Assembly: GCA_947311785.1 (NCBI GenBank)
Contig: CAMZLW010000068.1
Span: forward strand, 1 to 49,578
Direction of reading: 5' to 3'
DNA length: 49,578 nucleotides
DNA from: an uncultured Ignavibacteriales bacterium
Lineage (GTDB): Bacteria; Bacteroidota; Ignavibacteria; Ignavibacteriales; Melioribacteraceae
A program made the translations under genes and the position numbers. Under the pieces are notes generated by a model. It was not told the origin of the DNA. It was given only the letters and a program-made list of their open reading frames with translations, and did not search any database. Shown here one piece after another: positions 27,488 through 36,586 of the stretch. Every line of letters starts with the position of its first letter. Positions within the stretch are counted from its first letter, which is position 1.

Positions 27488-27512
27488 AAAAAAAAGCTCC
27501 AAATTGGAGCTT
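27488..27512 (-). terminator. Intrinsic terminator after rplS
   Basis: On the minus strand, aagctccaa/ttggagctt folds as a 7-9 bp stem with a tiny loop and runs into eight Ts. It lies between the rplS stop (27525) and the start of the MqnA-like gene (27476), which begins only 11 nt past the T-run. It ends the ribosome/SRP operon and could attenuate the last gene. Confidence 0.9.
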
Positions 27513-27524
27513 AGTTTCAAATAC

Positions 27525-27875
27525 CTATCTAATATTTTTAGATTTAATTCTAGCTGCTTTACCAGAAAGTTCTCTAAGATAATAAAGTTTTGCTCTTCTA
27601 ACTTTACCTTCTCTAACAATTTCAATTTTAGCAACTCTAGGAGAACTGTAAGGAAAAATTCTTTCAACTCCTACACCACTAGACATTTTACGAACTGTAA
27701 AAGATTTACTAACTCCAGCACCATTAATAGCAATCACATCGCCTTCAAATATCTGAATTCTTTCTTTGTCGCCTTCAATAACTCTAACATGAACTTTAAC
27801 TCTATCACCCGCTTTGAAATTTGGGTGATCAGTTCTCACCTGATCTTTTACAATCTCTTGTAATTTATCCATCAT
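27525..27875 (-). CDS. rplS: Ribosomal protein bL19
   Basis: 116-residue bL19, located at the 30S-50S interface. Typical segments: the [20 protein letters not shown] start, [11 protein letters not shown] and [11 protein letters not shown], and the [15 protein letters not shown] tail. It starts (ATG, with a second ATG next to it) directly after the trmD stop codon with no gap, so translation is coupled. It is the last gene of the conserved rpsP-rimM-trmD-rplS set before a strong terminator. Confidence 0.98.
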   Translation of the reverse strand: MMDKLQEIVKDQVRTDHPNFKAGDRVKVHVRVIEGDKERIQIFEGDVIAINGAGVSKSFTVRKMSSGVGVERIFPYSSPRVAKIEIVREGKVRRAKLYYLRELSGKAARIKSKNIR

Positions 27876-28556
27876 TTACTCCGTTGTATTTATTTGTTTC
27901 CATTTTTTTGTCAACTCTAAAGATTTTTCATCTTTCCATTCAGCAATTTTTTTATCATGCCCCGATAGCAATATATCTGGAACCTTCATTCCTCTATATT
28001 CAGCGGGACGAGTGTAATAAGGTGCTTCAACTGAATTATCATTCATTAGTGAATCGTTCAATGCCGAAACACTATCGTTTAACACACCAGGCAACAACCT
28101 AATTACTGCATCTGCAATAATTAATGCAGGTAGCTCACCACCACTAAGAACAAAATTGCCAATAGATATTTCATCTGTTGCAAATCTCTCTCTAACTCTG
28201 TCATCAATGCCTTTATAATGACCAGCAATTATGATAATGTTTTTCCCAAGAGATAATTTGTTTGCATAAGATTGATTAAATATTTTTCCTTTTGGAGAAG
28301 TGAAAATAATATAATCGTAATCTCGTTCGCTTTTTAATTTTTCAATACATTCAAAGAACGGCTCTGGTTTTAACAACATTCCAGGACCACCACCAAAAGG
28401 TTTATCGTCAATTTGCTTATGCTTATCGTGTGTAAAATCCCTTAAATTATGAATTTGGATTTCACATTTTCCTTTATCTTGAGCTCGCTTAACAATACTT
28501 GTGTTTAAAGGACTTTGTAATAAATCTGGAACTGCCGATATAATATCAATTCTCAT
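27876..28556 (-). CDS. trmD: tRNA (guanine-37-N1)-methyltransferase TrmD
   Basis: SAM-dependent SPOUT methyltransferase that makes m1G37 in tRNAs and prevents frameshifting. It shows DKPFGGGPGMLLKPEP, the SIGNFVLSGGELPAL trefoil-knot segment, GVLNDSVSALNDS and the YTRPAEYRGMKVPDILLSG tail. Three start codons stand in a row (GTG 28562, ATG 28559, ATG 28556); the last is chosen because the family begins M-R-I-D-I. All overlap the end of rimM by 11-17 bp. About 226 residues, normal length. Confidence 0.96.
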   Translation of the reverse strand: MRIDIISAVPDLLQSPLNTSIVKRAQDKGKCEIQIHNLRDFTHDKHKQIDDKPFGGGPGMLLKPEPFFECIEKLKSERDYDYIIFTSPKGKIFNQSYANKLSLGKNIIIIAGHYKGIDDRVRERFATDEISIGNFVLSGGELPALIIADAVIRLLPGVLNDSVSALNDSLMNDNSVEAPYYTRPAEYRGMKVPDILLSGHDKKIAEWKDEKSLELTKKWKQINTTE

Positions 28557-29073
28557 CATCACTCAGCTCATCAAAATCTATTTTAAGATTTACTACTTTC
28601 TCTTTGATGTTTACAGTTTCAATATATTCTGATATTGCAGGTATCAATCTTTCAACACCATTATCATCTTCAAGTTGATAAACATCACTTGAATTTAAAC
28701 TTAAAACATCAACAATATTTCCAAAGAACTTAGTATTAAAAAAAACTTTGCATCCAACAAGATCGTGAATAAAGAATGAATCTTCTTCTAAACTAACCGA
28801 ATTGTTTTTATCAACAAAAACAGAAGACCCAACTAAAAATTCCACATCAATCTCGGAATCAAAGTTATTTAATTTGAGCAAAAAATATTTCTCAATTTTC
28901 TCAACATCTTCAACTAAAAACTTCCTATAATCTCCAAAGATGTGAATATATACTTCGTTTAATAAAAAAAAACGCTCTGGAAAGTCAGAAAAAGATTTAA
29001 CTTTTAAATATCCATTATCATCAAAAACAGAAATAATTTTAGCAATTAAAAAATAATCTTCCAAATTTTCCAA
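28546..29073 (-). CDS. rimM: 16S rRNA processing protein RimM
   Basis: 175-residue ribosome maturation factor that binds uS19 and helps shape the 30S head. The N-terminal domain (about 1-90, starting with YFLIAKIISVFDDNGYLKVKSFSDFPERF) and the PRC-barrel C-terminal half (about 98-165, with FIHDLVGCKVF) are present. The sequence is quite diverged and rich in Asp/Glu. The likely start is TTG at 29073, since no ATG or GTG lies near the family N-terminus and cagg precedes it by a few bases. It overlaps trmD at its 3' end and follows khpA by 28 bp. Confidence 0.92.
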   Translation of the reverse strand: MENLEDYFLIAKIISVFDDNGYLKVKSFSDFPERFFLLNEVYIHIFGDYRKFLVEDVEKIEKYFLLKLNNFDSEIDVEFLVGSSVFVDKNNSVSLEEDSFFIHDLVGCKVFFNTKFFGNIVDVLSLNSSDVYQLEDDNGVERLIPAISEYIETVNIKEKVVNLKIDFDELSDDEN

Positions 29074-29101
29074 ATACCTGTACCGTTAAGCGGTAACAAT
29101 T

Positions 29102-29335
29102 TTAATCTAAAATCTTTAGAATTGCCCTTTTACCATCCTTAGCAGCAATAGCTGTTAGTAAAGTTCTCATCGCTTGAGCCGTTTTACCTTGCTTACCAAT
29201 TACTTTGCCAACATCGTCGGCACCAACTTTAAGGCTAAGTTCAATAGCTTTGTCGTCGTTAATTGCTTCCTCAACACTCACACTATCTGGAGCATCAACA
29301 AGGTGTTTTGAAATAAATTCGATGAATTCCTTCAT
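29102..29335 (-). CDS. khpA: KH-domain RNA-binding protein KhpA
   Basis: A 77-residue single type II KH domain, a small RNA chaperone usually found between rpsP and rimM. The RNA-binding GxxG loop is GKQG within DVGKVIGKQGKTAQAMRTLL. ATG with aaagg upstream. Partner proteins (KhpB/Jag) are not in the window. Confidence 0.95.
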   Translation of the reverse strand: MKEFIEFISKHLVDAPDSVSVEEAINDDKAIELSLKVGADDVGKVIGKQGKTAQAMRTLLTAIAAKDGKRAILKILD

Positions 29336-29390
29336 GAGAATACCTTTCTTAATTTAGAAAAAGGGCACACAATTTAAGAAGAAAAACTAA

Positions 29391-29855
29391 TTATTCAGAT
29401 TTTTCTTCTTTTACGTCCTCAGCAACAGTGCCCTCTGCAACTGATACATTTTCTTCAATCTTTTTTTCTTCCTTTACTTCTTCTTTGCTAGCTTTTACTT
29501 CTGCTTTTTTTACAGCTTTAGATTCCTGCTTAGCTTCTTTATTTTTTGACCATTCGTCTAACTTAGCAATAACTTCTTCTTCACTCAAGCCAGATTTAAT
29601 CAATTCTTTTTTATAAAGAATTCCTTTTTTTGAAAGAAGACCTTTTACAGTTGTTGTTGGTTGTGCACCAACACCAAGCCAATATAAAGCTCTATCTTCT
29701 TTAATATCAACAGTTGCAGGATTTGTAATTGGATTATATAAACCAATAGCTTCAATAAATTTACCATCTCTTGGTGATCGTTCATCTGCGGCAACCACTT
29801 TATAAATAGGTTGTCTCTTCTTTCCCATTCTTCTTAATCTCAACTTAACAGCCAA
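29391..29855 (-). CDS. rpsP: Ribosomal protein bS16 with C-terminal extension
   Basis: The 30S protein bS16 occupies residues 1-85 ([42 protein letters not shown]). The remaining 70 residues are an extension: first a predicted helix ([20 protein letters not shown]), then a low-complexity Lys/Glu/Ala/Val tail. Such tails are common in Bacteroidota-type S16. The start codon is TTG at 29855, supported by a strong ggagg 7 nt upstream; it fits the family N-terminus exactly. Follows ffh by about 100 bp, the usual order. Confidence 0.96.
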   Translation of the reverse strand: MAVKLRLRRMGKKRQPIYKVVAADERSPRDGKFIEAIGLYNPITNPATVDIKEDRALYWLGVGAQPTTTVKGLLSKKGILYKKELIKSGLSEEEVIAKLDEWSKNKEAKQESKAVKKAEVKASKEEVKEEKKIEENVSVAEGTVAEDVKEEKSE

Positions 29856-29957
29856 TTAAGAACCTCCATACATATATTTTATAAATTAAACTTTAAATTA
29901 CAACTTTTTTATTAAATTTTCAGATTTTTTTATTTCTGCAAGGTGTGAGGTAAAATA

Positions 29958-31301
29958 TTATCTTTTAAACTTACCTCTTTTACCAAAAGATTTCTTCATG
30001 TTTTTCATCCCTTTGTTTCCCTTAAACATTTTCATCATCTTGCCCATTTCTTTAAACTGCTTTATTAATCTATTTATATCCTGAATTGAATTACCACTAC
30101 CTTTTGCAATTCTCATCCTACGACTTCCATTAAGAATTTTAGGATTTGCTCTCTCCATCTTGGTCATAGATTGAATAATCGATTCAACTTTAACAAGTTG
30201 ATTGTCATCAACATCAGCATTTTTTAGTTGGGTACCTAATCCAGGCACCATTCCAAGCAAAGATTTTAACGACCCCATTTTCTTAATCATTTTTATTTGC
30301 TTAAGAAAATCTTCAAAATCGAATTTATTGGATAGTAATTTTTTTTCTAAATCGGCAGCTTCTTTTTCATCAAAATTTATTTGAGCTTTTTCAACTAGAG
30401 AGATTACATCTCCTTTACCTAGTATTCTTGAAGCTAATCTATCGGGATGAAATATTTCTATTGAGTCTAGTTTTTCGCCAAGACTTGTAAATTTAATTGG
30501 AACATCAACTACGGCTTTTATAGATAGAGCCGAACCACCGCGTGAATCACCATCCAGTTTTGTAAGCACAACACCATCAAATGCTACTGCATCGTGAAAC
30601 GCTTTTGCAGAATTTACTGCATCTTGCCCAGTCATGGAATCAACTACAAAAAGAATTTCTGTCGGATTTACTGCCGCTTTAATCCTTTTAACTTCGTCCA
30701 TTAAATTTTCATCAACGTGAAGGCGTCCCGCAGTATCAATAATAATTGTATTCAATCCATTTTCGGAAGCATGCTTTACTGATTCTTCGGCAATTAAAAC
30801 TGCATCTTTACTTTCGTCTATGGAAAATACTGGAACATTAATTTGCTTTCCAAGAGTTTTCAACTGCTCTTTAGCAGCCGGACGATAAACATCGGCAGCT
30901 GCAAGTAGAACTTTTCTCTTTCTATCCTGCAAATACTTTGCAAGCTTTCCACTAAAAGTAGTTTTTCCAGAACCTTGTAAACCAACCATTAAAATTATTG
31001 TTGGTCCCGATGGATTTAGTGTTAGCTCGGAACTACTTCCACCCATGAGTGTAGTTAGTTCGTCGTAAAGAATTTTTGTTATAAGCTGCCCTGGTGAAAC
31101 AGAAGCAAGCACCTCTTCGCCAAGTGCCTTTTCTTTTACATCATCGATAAATGATTTTGCAACTTTGTAGTTTACATCGGCATCAAGCAATACTCTGCGA
31201 AGTTCGCGCATTGTATCGGAAATGTTCTGTTCGGTTAGCCGCCCTTGACCTGTAACTTTTTTAAGGGCTTTATCTATTTTTAGGGTTAAATCATCAAGCA
31301 T
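29958..31301 (-). CDS. ffh: Signal recognition particle protein Ffh
   Basis: GTPase of the bacterial SRP, which binds 4.5S RNA and signal sequences and delivers membrane proteins to FtsY. The 447-residue protein has the N domain (1-90), the G domain with P-loop GLQGSGKTT (107-115), DTAGR and TKLDGDSRGG, and the M domain (about 320-447), which is rich in Met and Lys and ends in a basic GKRGKFKR tail. ATG with ggagaac upstream, 27 bp past atpG, so it may be transcribed with the ATP synthase genes. The 4.5S RNA gene was not found in the window. Confidence 0.98.
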   Translation of the reverse strand: MLDDLTLKIDKALKKVTGQGRLTEQNISDTMRELRRVLLDADVNYKVAKSFIDDVKEKALGEEVLASVSPGQLITKILYDELTTLMGGSSSELTLNPSGPTIILMVGLQGSGKTTFSGKLAKYLQDRKRKVLLAAADVYRPAAKEQLKTLGKQINVPVFSIDESKDAVLIAEESVKHASENGLNTIIIDTAGRLHVDENLMDEVKRIKAAVNPTEILFVVDSMTGQDAVNSAKAFHDAVAFDGVVLTKLDGDSRGGSALSIKAVVDVPIKFTSLGEKLDSIEIFHPDRLASRILGKGDVISLVEKAQINFDEKEAADLEKKLLSNKFDFEDFLKQIKMIKKMGSLKSLLGMVPGLGTQLKNADVDDNQLVKVESIIQSMTKMERANPKILNGSRRMRIAKGSGNSIQDINRLIKQFKEMGKMMKMFKGNKGMKNMKKSFGKRGKFKR

Positions 31302-31328
31302 AAAAAGGTGTTCTCCAACTAAAAAGAA

Positions 31329-32213
31329 TTAGTTTCCTTGAAGGGCGTTAGCTCCAGAAACTATTTCTAAAATTTCATTGGTAATAGCTGCTTGACGTCT
31401 TTTGTTATATGTTAGTTGAAGTGAGCTAATCATTTCTTTAGCGTTTTCAGTAGCCATATCCATTGCGGTCATACGTGCACCAAGTTCTCCTGCGTACGAA
31501 TTTAATAACACTGCCCACAACTGTGCATTTAAATATTGTGGCAACAAGCCATCAATAATTGTTTTTTTATCTGGTTCAAAAATATAGTCTAAATTCTCTT
31601 CTTGGTTTCCTTCTTCAGCAACTTCGGGCTTTATTGGATAAAGCTGTAACTCTGTAATCTCTTGCTGAGCTGCAGATTTGAATTTGTTATAAATAACAAT
31701 AATTTTATCGTACTCATCTAAAACAAACTTGCTTGTTAGTTGCTTATTTAATTGAGTAACAAAATCAAATTTTAGGTCTCCAAAAATTCCATTATGTTTT
31801 TCAACAACATTATACTCATGACGAGTAAAATAATCACCTACTTTTTTACCAATACAATAAAGAGACAAATTGTTGTTTGAGTTTTGCTCTGCATATTCGT
31901 TTTTAATTAATTTTTCGACAGCATTAATTATGTTTGAGTTAAACGCACCGCATAAACCTCTATCGGATGAAGCACAAATAATAGCAATTTTCTCATCGCC
32001 ACTCTCTTTAATAAGTGGATGATCGTAATTTTTTTCAACAGCGAGTAATTGGCTTAAAACTTCCGCAATTTTTCTTGAATAAGGTCGAGCATTAATAATA
32101 TTTTCCTGAGCTTTATTCAAACGTGCTGCGGCAACCATTTTCATTGCTTTGGTAATTTTTTGTGTATTTTTTACACCGCCAATACTTCGTTTTATGTCTC
32201 TTAAAGTTGCCAT
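31329..32213 (-). CDS. atpG: F-type ATP synthase gamma subunit
   Basis: Central rotor stalk of F1. It keeps both conserved ends of the gamma coiled coil: near the N-terminus KNTQKITKAMKMVAAARL, and at the C-terminus the ASE-like LQLTYNKRRQAAITNEILEIVSGANAL. Its 294 residues are normal. It is the last atp gene here, 5 bp after atpA; no beta (atpD) or epsilon (atpC) gene follows, in line with the split atp loci of Chlorobi and Bacteroidota relatives. ffh comes next. Confidence 0.97.
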   Translation of the reverse strand: MATLRDIKRSIGGVKNTQKITKAMKMVAAARLNKAQENIINARPYSRKIAEVLSQLLAVEKNYDHPLIKESGDEKIAIICASSDRGLCGAFNSNIINAVEKLIKNEYAEQNSNNNLSLYCIGKKVGDYFTRHEYNVVEKHNGIFGDLKFDFVTQLNKQLTSKFVLDEYDKIIVIYNKFKSAAQQEITELQLYPIKPEVAEEGNQEENLDYIFEPDKKTIIDGLLPQYLNAQLWAVLLNSYAGELGARMTAMDMATENAKEMISSLQLTYNKRRQAAITNEILEIVSGANALQGN

Positions 32214-32218
32214 AAAAT

Positions 32219-33769
32219 TTATTCAGAAACCTTAAACTTTGTTAGAAATTCTTTTACACTGTTTTTAAGACTTTCAACAGTTTCGTCACTTAAAACTTTT
32301 TCTTTGTAAATTGCTTTCAAAATATCAGGATTTTTTAACTCTAAGTTTTCAATAAATTCTGCTTCAAATCGTTTAATATCGTTTAGTGGAAGTTCATCCA
32401 TAAGTCCTTGTGTTCCCATAAATACTGAAACAACTTGCTTTTCTACTGGAATTGGAACGTATTGCCCTTGCTTAAGTAATTCCACTAACCTTGCACCACG
32501 AGCCAAAGTATTTTGTGTAGCCTTATCCAAATCGGAACCAAATTTTGCAAATGCCTCCAATTCTCTGTATTGTGCTAAATCAAGTTTTAGCGACCCAGCA
32601 ACTTTTTTCATTGCCTTAATTTGTGCACTACCACCAACACGAGATACTGAAATACCAACATTAATAGCTGGACGCACGCCAGCATTGAATAAACTTGGTT
32701 CAAGATAAATTTGACCATCGGTAATTGAAATAACATTTGTAGGAATATATGCCGAAACATCGCCTTGTTGAGTTTCAATAATAGGAAGTGCTGTTAAACT
32801 ACCACTACCAAGTTTATCGTTAAGTTTTGACGCTCTTTCGAGTAAACGCGAATGAACATAAAATACGTCGCCAGGATATGCTTCACGACCAGGAGGTCTT
32901 CTCAACAATAAAGAAAGTTCACGATACGCAACTGCTTGTTTTGATAAATCATCATAAACCACAAGTGCATGTTGACCTTTGTCCCTAAAAAATTCGCCAA
33001 GTGTTGCACCAGAATAAGGAGCAATATATTGCAATGGTGCAGGTGCAGCCGCTGAAGCATTAACAACTGTTGTGTATTCCATTGCACCATTCTCTTCAAG
33101 TTTAGCAACAACTTGAGCAACTGTAGAATCTTTTTGACCAATAGCTACATATATACAAAACACAGGGTCTATTCCATTAGCTTTAGCTTCTTCGGTATGT
33201 GTAAATTTCTGATTGATTATTGCATCGATAGCAACCGCAGTTTTACCAGTTTGTCTATCGCCAATAATTAACTCACGCTGTCCACGTCCAATAGGAATCA
33301 TTGCATCTACAGAAGTAATTCCAGTCTGTAATGGCTCTGAAACTGATTGGCGAGTAACAACACCAAGTGCTTTTCTTTCAATGGGCATATAAGCATCGTG
33401 AGCAATTGAGCCTTTGCCATCAAGGGGTTCACCAAGAGGATTAACAACACGCCCAAGCATTGCATTACCAACAGGAAATGATGCAAGTCGTTTTGTCCTT
33501 TTAACAGTATCACCCTCTTTAATTAGTTGCGATTCACCAAAAAGCACACACCCAACACTATCTTCATCGAGGTTAAGCACCATTCCCATAACATTATTAG
33601 GAAATTCTACCAACTCACTTACCATCACTTTTGATAGTCCGTAAACACGAGCAATACCATCACCTACTTGAAGGACGGTGCCAACATCGTAAATTTCTGC
33701 TTCGTTATCAAAGCCCGTTAATTGTTTTCTTAAAATTGCTGATATCTCATCTGGTCTAACCTGAGCCAT
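32219..33769 (-). CDS. atpA: F-type ATP synthase alpha subunit
   Basis: Non-catalytic nucleotide-binding F1 subunit, 516 residues. Walker [10 protein letters not shown] (170-178), the arginine-finger region with [13 protein letters not shown], and the [21 protein letters not shown] segment are all present, so it should be functional. ATG start. Upstream, instead of abutting atpH as usual, it is separated from it by the two-gene BrnT/BrnA-like module and a 57-bp gap. Confidence 0.98.
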   Translation of the reverse strand: MAQVRPDEISAILRKQLTGFDNEAEIYDVGTVLQVGDGIARVYGLSKVMVSELVEFPNNVMGMVLNLDEDSVGCVLFGESQLIKEGDTVKRTKRLASFPVGNAMLGRVVNPLGEPLDGKGSIAHDAYMPIERKALGVVTRQSVSEPLQTGITSVDAMIPIGRGQRELIIGDRQTGKTAVAIDAIINQKFTHTEEAKANGIDPVFCIYVAIGQKDSTVAQVVAKLEENGAMEYTTVVNASAAAPAPLQYIAPYSGATLGEFFRDKGQHALVVYDDLSKQAVAYRELSLLLRRPPGREAYPGDVFYVHSRLLERASKLNDKLGSGSLTALPIIETQQGDVSAYIPTNVISITDGQIYLEPSLFNAGVRPAINVGISVSRVGGSAQIKAMKKVAGSLKLDLAQYRELEAFAKFGSDLDKATQNTLARGARLVELLKQGQYVPIPVEKQVVSVFMGTQGLMDELPLNDIKRFEAEFIENLELKNPDILKAIYKEKVLSDETVESLKNSVKEFLTKFKVSE

Positions 33770-33826
33770 ATCTATACCTTGTTTTTATTAATTTTTTAGA
33801 AGATACCTTATTATAAATCTTTAACT

Positions 33827-34039
33827 TTAGTGCGGTATCAATTTTCCATCTGTTTCTTTTTTTGCAATATCCATCAACATACGTAACGCACGATTTACAG
33901 ATTTAGAATCTTTAAAAACTTCTGCTACGTCTGCTTTTAATAAAACTATATTTGTACCCTTCCTATAATCTTTAAAATGCTTACCTCTAATACCATTTGA
34001 AAAATCATACTCATTACTAATTTCATCTGTAGTTTTCAT
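33827..34039 (-). CDS. brnA: BrnA-like antitoxin of type II toxin-antitoxin pair
   Basis: A 70-residue protein directly after a BrnT-like toxin and overlapping its end by 17 bp, as antitoxins of this family do. It begins with an acidic arm, then YDFSNGIRGKHFKDYRKG, the stretch typical of BrnT partners. The C-terminal half (VAEVFKDSKSVNRALRMLMDIA) could form a ribbon-helix-helix type DNA-binding dimer. Its expected role is to neutralise BrnT and repress the operon. ATG with agga about 10 nt upstream. The name is by position and motif; it is not a close match to the Brucella BrnA I recall. Confidence 0.75.
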   Translation of the reverse strand: MKTTDEISNEYDFSNGIRGKHFKDYRKGTNIVLLKADVAEVFKDSKSVNRALRMLMDIAKKETDGKLIPH

Positions 34040-34301
34040 AATTTTTCTTTTCCTTCTTTGTTACACGCCTTGCACTAATAACACGAATATTGTTTTCTTT
34101 CTCCTCGGAATAAGCAACAATAAGTATTTCGCCTCGCTCTGATTTACCAATGCTAAGAAACCTATACTCATTTAGAGAATGTTCTGGGTCGTTTATAGTA
34201 AGTTCAAGTGGGTCTCCAAATACAGTTGTTGCTTCAGAAAAACTTATACCATGTTTTTTCTGATTACTCTCTGCTTTATTCTTATCCCACTCAAATATCA
34301 C
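34023..34301 (-). CDS. brnT: BrnT-family ribonuclease toxin
   Basis: A RelE-fold toxin family that cleaves RNA and halts growth. The 92-residue sequence has the family's order of motifs: IFEWDKNKAESNQKKHGISFSE at the start, then EATTVFGDP, a central EYRFLSIGKS segment, ILIVAYSEE, and IRVISARRVTKKEKKNYE at the end. The basic residues thought to act in catalysis are kept, so it looks intact. GTG at 34301 is preferred over TTG at 34319: aaggaa lies 9 nt before it and family members begin at this point. It starts 34 bp after the atpH stop, inside the ATP synthase gene cluster. Confidence 0.88.
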   Translation of the reverse strand: MIFEWDKNKAESNQKKHGISFSEATTVFGDPLELTINDPEHSLNEYRFLSIGKSERGEILIVAYSEEKENNIRVISARRVTKKEKKNYENYR

Positions 34302-34335
34302 AAATTCCAATTCCTTCAAAATTTCAAACTACTAC

Positions 34336-34875
34336 TTAATTACTAACTAAAGTTTTTCTTAATTTTTTAAGTTGTTGCATAACCGATGCATCAATTACTG
34401 TGTCATTCATCTTAGCTGTAAAGCCACCAATCAAAGATTCATCTGTTTTAAAAGTTGGAATAATTTCCATTTGTGAAAATTCGGTTAGTTGTTTTTGTAA
34501 ACTATCTTTTTGTTCATCCGAAAATTCGATAGTACTAATTATTTCAGCTTCAACTCTTTTTAATTTTACATTTCTGATTGCATTATATCTTTTTGAAATA
34601 TCAAAAAGTATGCTTTCTCTACTTTTATTATTAACAAATAAAATAAATTCCATAGAAACTTTATTTACTTTATTAGCAAATATTTCTTGAAGAATAGATT
34701 TCTTTTTTTCATTATTAATAACTGGACTATCGAGTACAGCTCTTAATTCTTTAGAATTAGTTAGTGTATCTTCAACCAAAATCATATCATCCGAAACTAG
34801 CTCTAACGATTTTTTATCATCAGCAAATTCCATTAATGCTTTGGCGTATCTTGTTGATATATTAAAATTACTCAT
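34336..34875 (-). CDS. atpH: F-type ATP synthase delta subunit
   Basis: Peripheral stalk subunit linking b to the top of F1; 179 residues. The N-terminal helical domain (ISTRYAKALMEFA) and the C-terminal DESLIGGFTAKMNDTVIDASV signature are clear. It starts 1 bp after the atpF stop. It ends before the toxin-antitoxin insertion rather than before atpA. Confidence 0.96.
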   Translation of the reverse strand: MSNFNISTRYAKALMEFADDKKSLELVSDDMILVEDTLTNSKELRAVLDSPVINNEKKKSILQEIFANKVNKVSMEFILFVNNKSRESILFDISKRYNAIRNVKLKRVEAEIISTIEFSDEQKDSLQKQLTEFSQMEIIPTFKTDESLIGGFTAKMNDTVIDASVMQQLKKLRKTLVSN

Positions 34876-34876
34876 A

Positions 34877-35425
34877 CTAATTCTTATTCAAATCGTTTAA
34901 ATACTCATCAACTAATTTTGTTTGCTTTTCTTTATCCAGATTTGTGCGAATTATTTTTTCGGCAGCACTCACTGCAATATCAGCAACTTGATCTTTCAAA
35001 TTATTAAAAGCTTCTTGATTTTTTCTTTCAATTTCAGAAGTCGCTTCCGCAATCATCTTTTTAGCTTCTGCCTTACTCTCTTCGAGTAATTGAACTTTAA
35101 GCTTTTCAGAATACTCTCTACCCTGTTGGATAATTTTTTGTGCTTCTTCTTCTGCTTTTGCTAAATTAGCTTTATTTTCTTCAAGCAACTTTTCAGCATC
35201 TATTCGTGCCTGATCAGCTTTATCAAGAGAATCCTTAATAAAAGTTTCTCTCTCATTAAGAGAATTTAATATCGGACCCCAAGCCATCTTCTTAAGTAGT
35301 ACAAGAAGAAGCACAAAAGTGATAACAGTCCAAATAATTAAACCAGGATTTACATCAAGCAAACCGCCCGATGATTCTCCTCCACCACTAAAAGCAAGAA
35401 AAGCCAAATTATTAATTATAGCCAT
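34877..35425 (-). CDS. atpF: F-type ATP synthase b subunit
   Basis: Peripheral stalk; 182 residues with one N-terminal transmembrane helix (about 28-48, [20 protein letters not shown]), then a long charged coiled coil (about 55-165). Only one b gene is present, so a homodimer is expected rather than the b/b' pair of photosynthetic lineages. Follows atpE by about 70 bp. Confidence 0.96.
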   Translation of the reverse strand: MAIINNLAFLAFSGGGESSGGLLDVNPGLIIWTVITFVLLLVLLKKMAWGPILNSLNERETFIKDSLDKADQARIDAEKLLEENKANLAKAEEEAQKIIQQGREYSEKLKVQLLEESKAEAKKMIAEATSEIERKNQEAFNNLKDQVADIAVSAAEKIIRTNLDKEKQTKLVDEYLNDLNKN

Positions 35426-35494
35426 TTAATCTTTTCCTTTTATAACAATTATTGGAACCTATTATCATAGGCTCCAAATTAATTTTTTTTGATA

Positions 35495-35713
35495 TTACTT
35501 TAATGCTAAAAGAATACAAATTACCAAAGCAAAAAGTGAGATACCTTCAATTAAAGCAGCAGCAATAATCATTGAGGTTCTAATATCACCAAGTGCTTCT
35601 GGTTGACGTCCACTAGCATCCATTGCTGAAGCGGCTAATTTACCAATTCCGAAAGCACCGCCTATTACTGTTAAACCAGCTCCAATTCCAGCAGCTAAAT
35701 ATGCAAAATCCAT
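35495..35713 (-). CDS. atpE: F-type ATP synthase c subunit
   Basis: 72-residue hairpin of two membrane helices forming the rotor ring. The polar loop SGRQPEA (35-41) and the ion-carrying Glu56 (AALIEGISL) are present. The residues that mark sodium-binding c subunits (Gln on helix 1, Ser-Thr after the Glu) are missing, so proton coupling is inferred. ATG with ggagg 5-9 nt upstream, a strong site fitting the high copy number of the c subunit. Confidence 0.97.
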   Translation of the reverse strand: MDFAYLAAGIGAGLTVIGGAFGIGKLAASAMDASGRQPEALGDIRTSMIIAAALIEGISLFALVICILLALK

Positions 35714-35743
35714 GAGTTTCCTCCGTTTATAGTTTAATATATT

Positions 35744-36583
35744 TTAATGTTCTTGATGAACAGCCATACCAATAAACAATGCCGATAGCATCGTAAAAAT
35801 GTATGCCTGAATTAATGCAACTAAAATTTCTAATAAGTATATAAATAATGCAAACGCAACCGAAACTGGTGCAACAAAATATGTTTGCATAAAAAAGATA
35901 AGCCCAATAAGGGCAAGTATTACAATATGCCCTGCAGTCATATTTGCAAAAAGTCTTATTGCAAGAGCAAATGGTTTTGTAAACAATCCAAGTATTTCAA
36001 CAATAAACATAACTGGTAAAAGCCACCAAGGCACTCCAGATGGTATAAGACCTAAAAAATATCCAAGTGGTCCATTTTTAATAATACCGCCAGCCTGCAC
36101 AACTATAAAGGAGATGACGGCTAATGTTATTGTAACAGAGATGTTACTTGTTATTGTAGCACCGTTAGGAATTAACCCAACAAAATTGCTAAAAAGGATA
36201 AAAAAGAAAACAGTTAAAAGAAATGGTAGAAATTTTTCAAATCCCTTACCAATAGAGGGTTTAGCAATATCGTCGCGAACAAAAACAATAAGCACTTCAA
36301 GAAAATTGGCTACTCCGTGAGGCACCATAGATTTTTTATAGGCATTGGACGCAATTTTAAATGCAATAATTAATAAAATTGCAACTAACCACAAAAAAAC
36401 TACATGCTTTGTAATTGAAATATCTAACCCAAAGAGGGATAAGTGCGGTAATTGGATTGAGCCAAACGGAGCAATATCTAACTGATGCGAATCGAGAATG
36501 TGATGCATAATCCAATCTGATCCAACATCACCTTTTGCTTGATGTAGCGTATCCTGAACTGCTGTAGAAGTGTTTAAATCCAT
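35744..36583 (-). CDS. atpB: F-type ATP synthase a subunit
   Basis: Membrane half-channel subunit; 279 residues with about six transmembrane segments. Essential Arg210 is in FALAIRLFANMTAGH, with the FVGLIPN and Gln/Glu-bearing last helix regions conserved. The N-terminus (1-50) is long and histidine-containing. It begins 3 bp after the AtpI-like gene. Confidence 0.97.
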   Translation of the reverse strand: MDLNTSTAVQDTLHQAKGDVGSDWIMHHILDSHQLDIAPFGSIQLPHLSLFGLDISITKHVVFLWLVAILLIIAFKIASNAYKKSMVPHGVANFLEVLIVFVRDDIAKPSIGKGFEKFLPFLLTVFFFILFSNFVGLIPNGATITSNISVTITLAVISFIVVQAGGIIKNGPLGYFLGLIPSGVPWWLLPVMFIVEILGLFTKPFALAIRLFANMTAGHIVILALIGLIFFMQTYFVAPVSVAFALFIYLLEILVALIQAYIFTMLSALFIGMAVHQEH

Positions 36584-36586
36584 ATT

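Noticed and set aside
27456-27863. Plus-strand frame of 135 codons opposite rplS and the MqnA-like gene
   Set aside because: It is antisense to the well-conserved rplS and crosses its terminator; the Ser/Asn/Phe-rich product is typical of a shadow frame.
35495-35713. Sodium-coupled ATP synthase
   Set aside because: The c subunit lacks the Gln and Ser-Thr ligands seen in sodium-binding rings, so proton coupling is the better reading.
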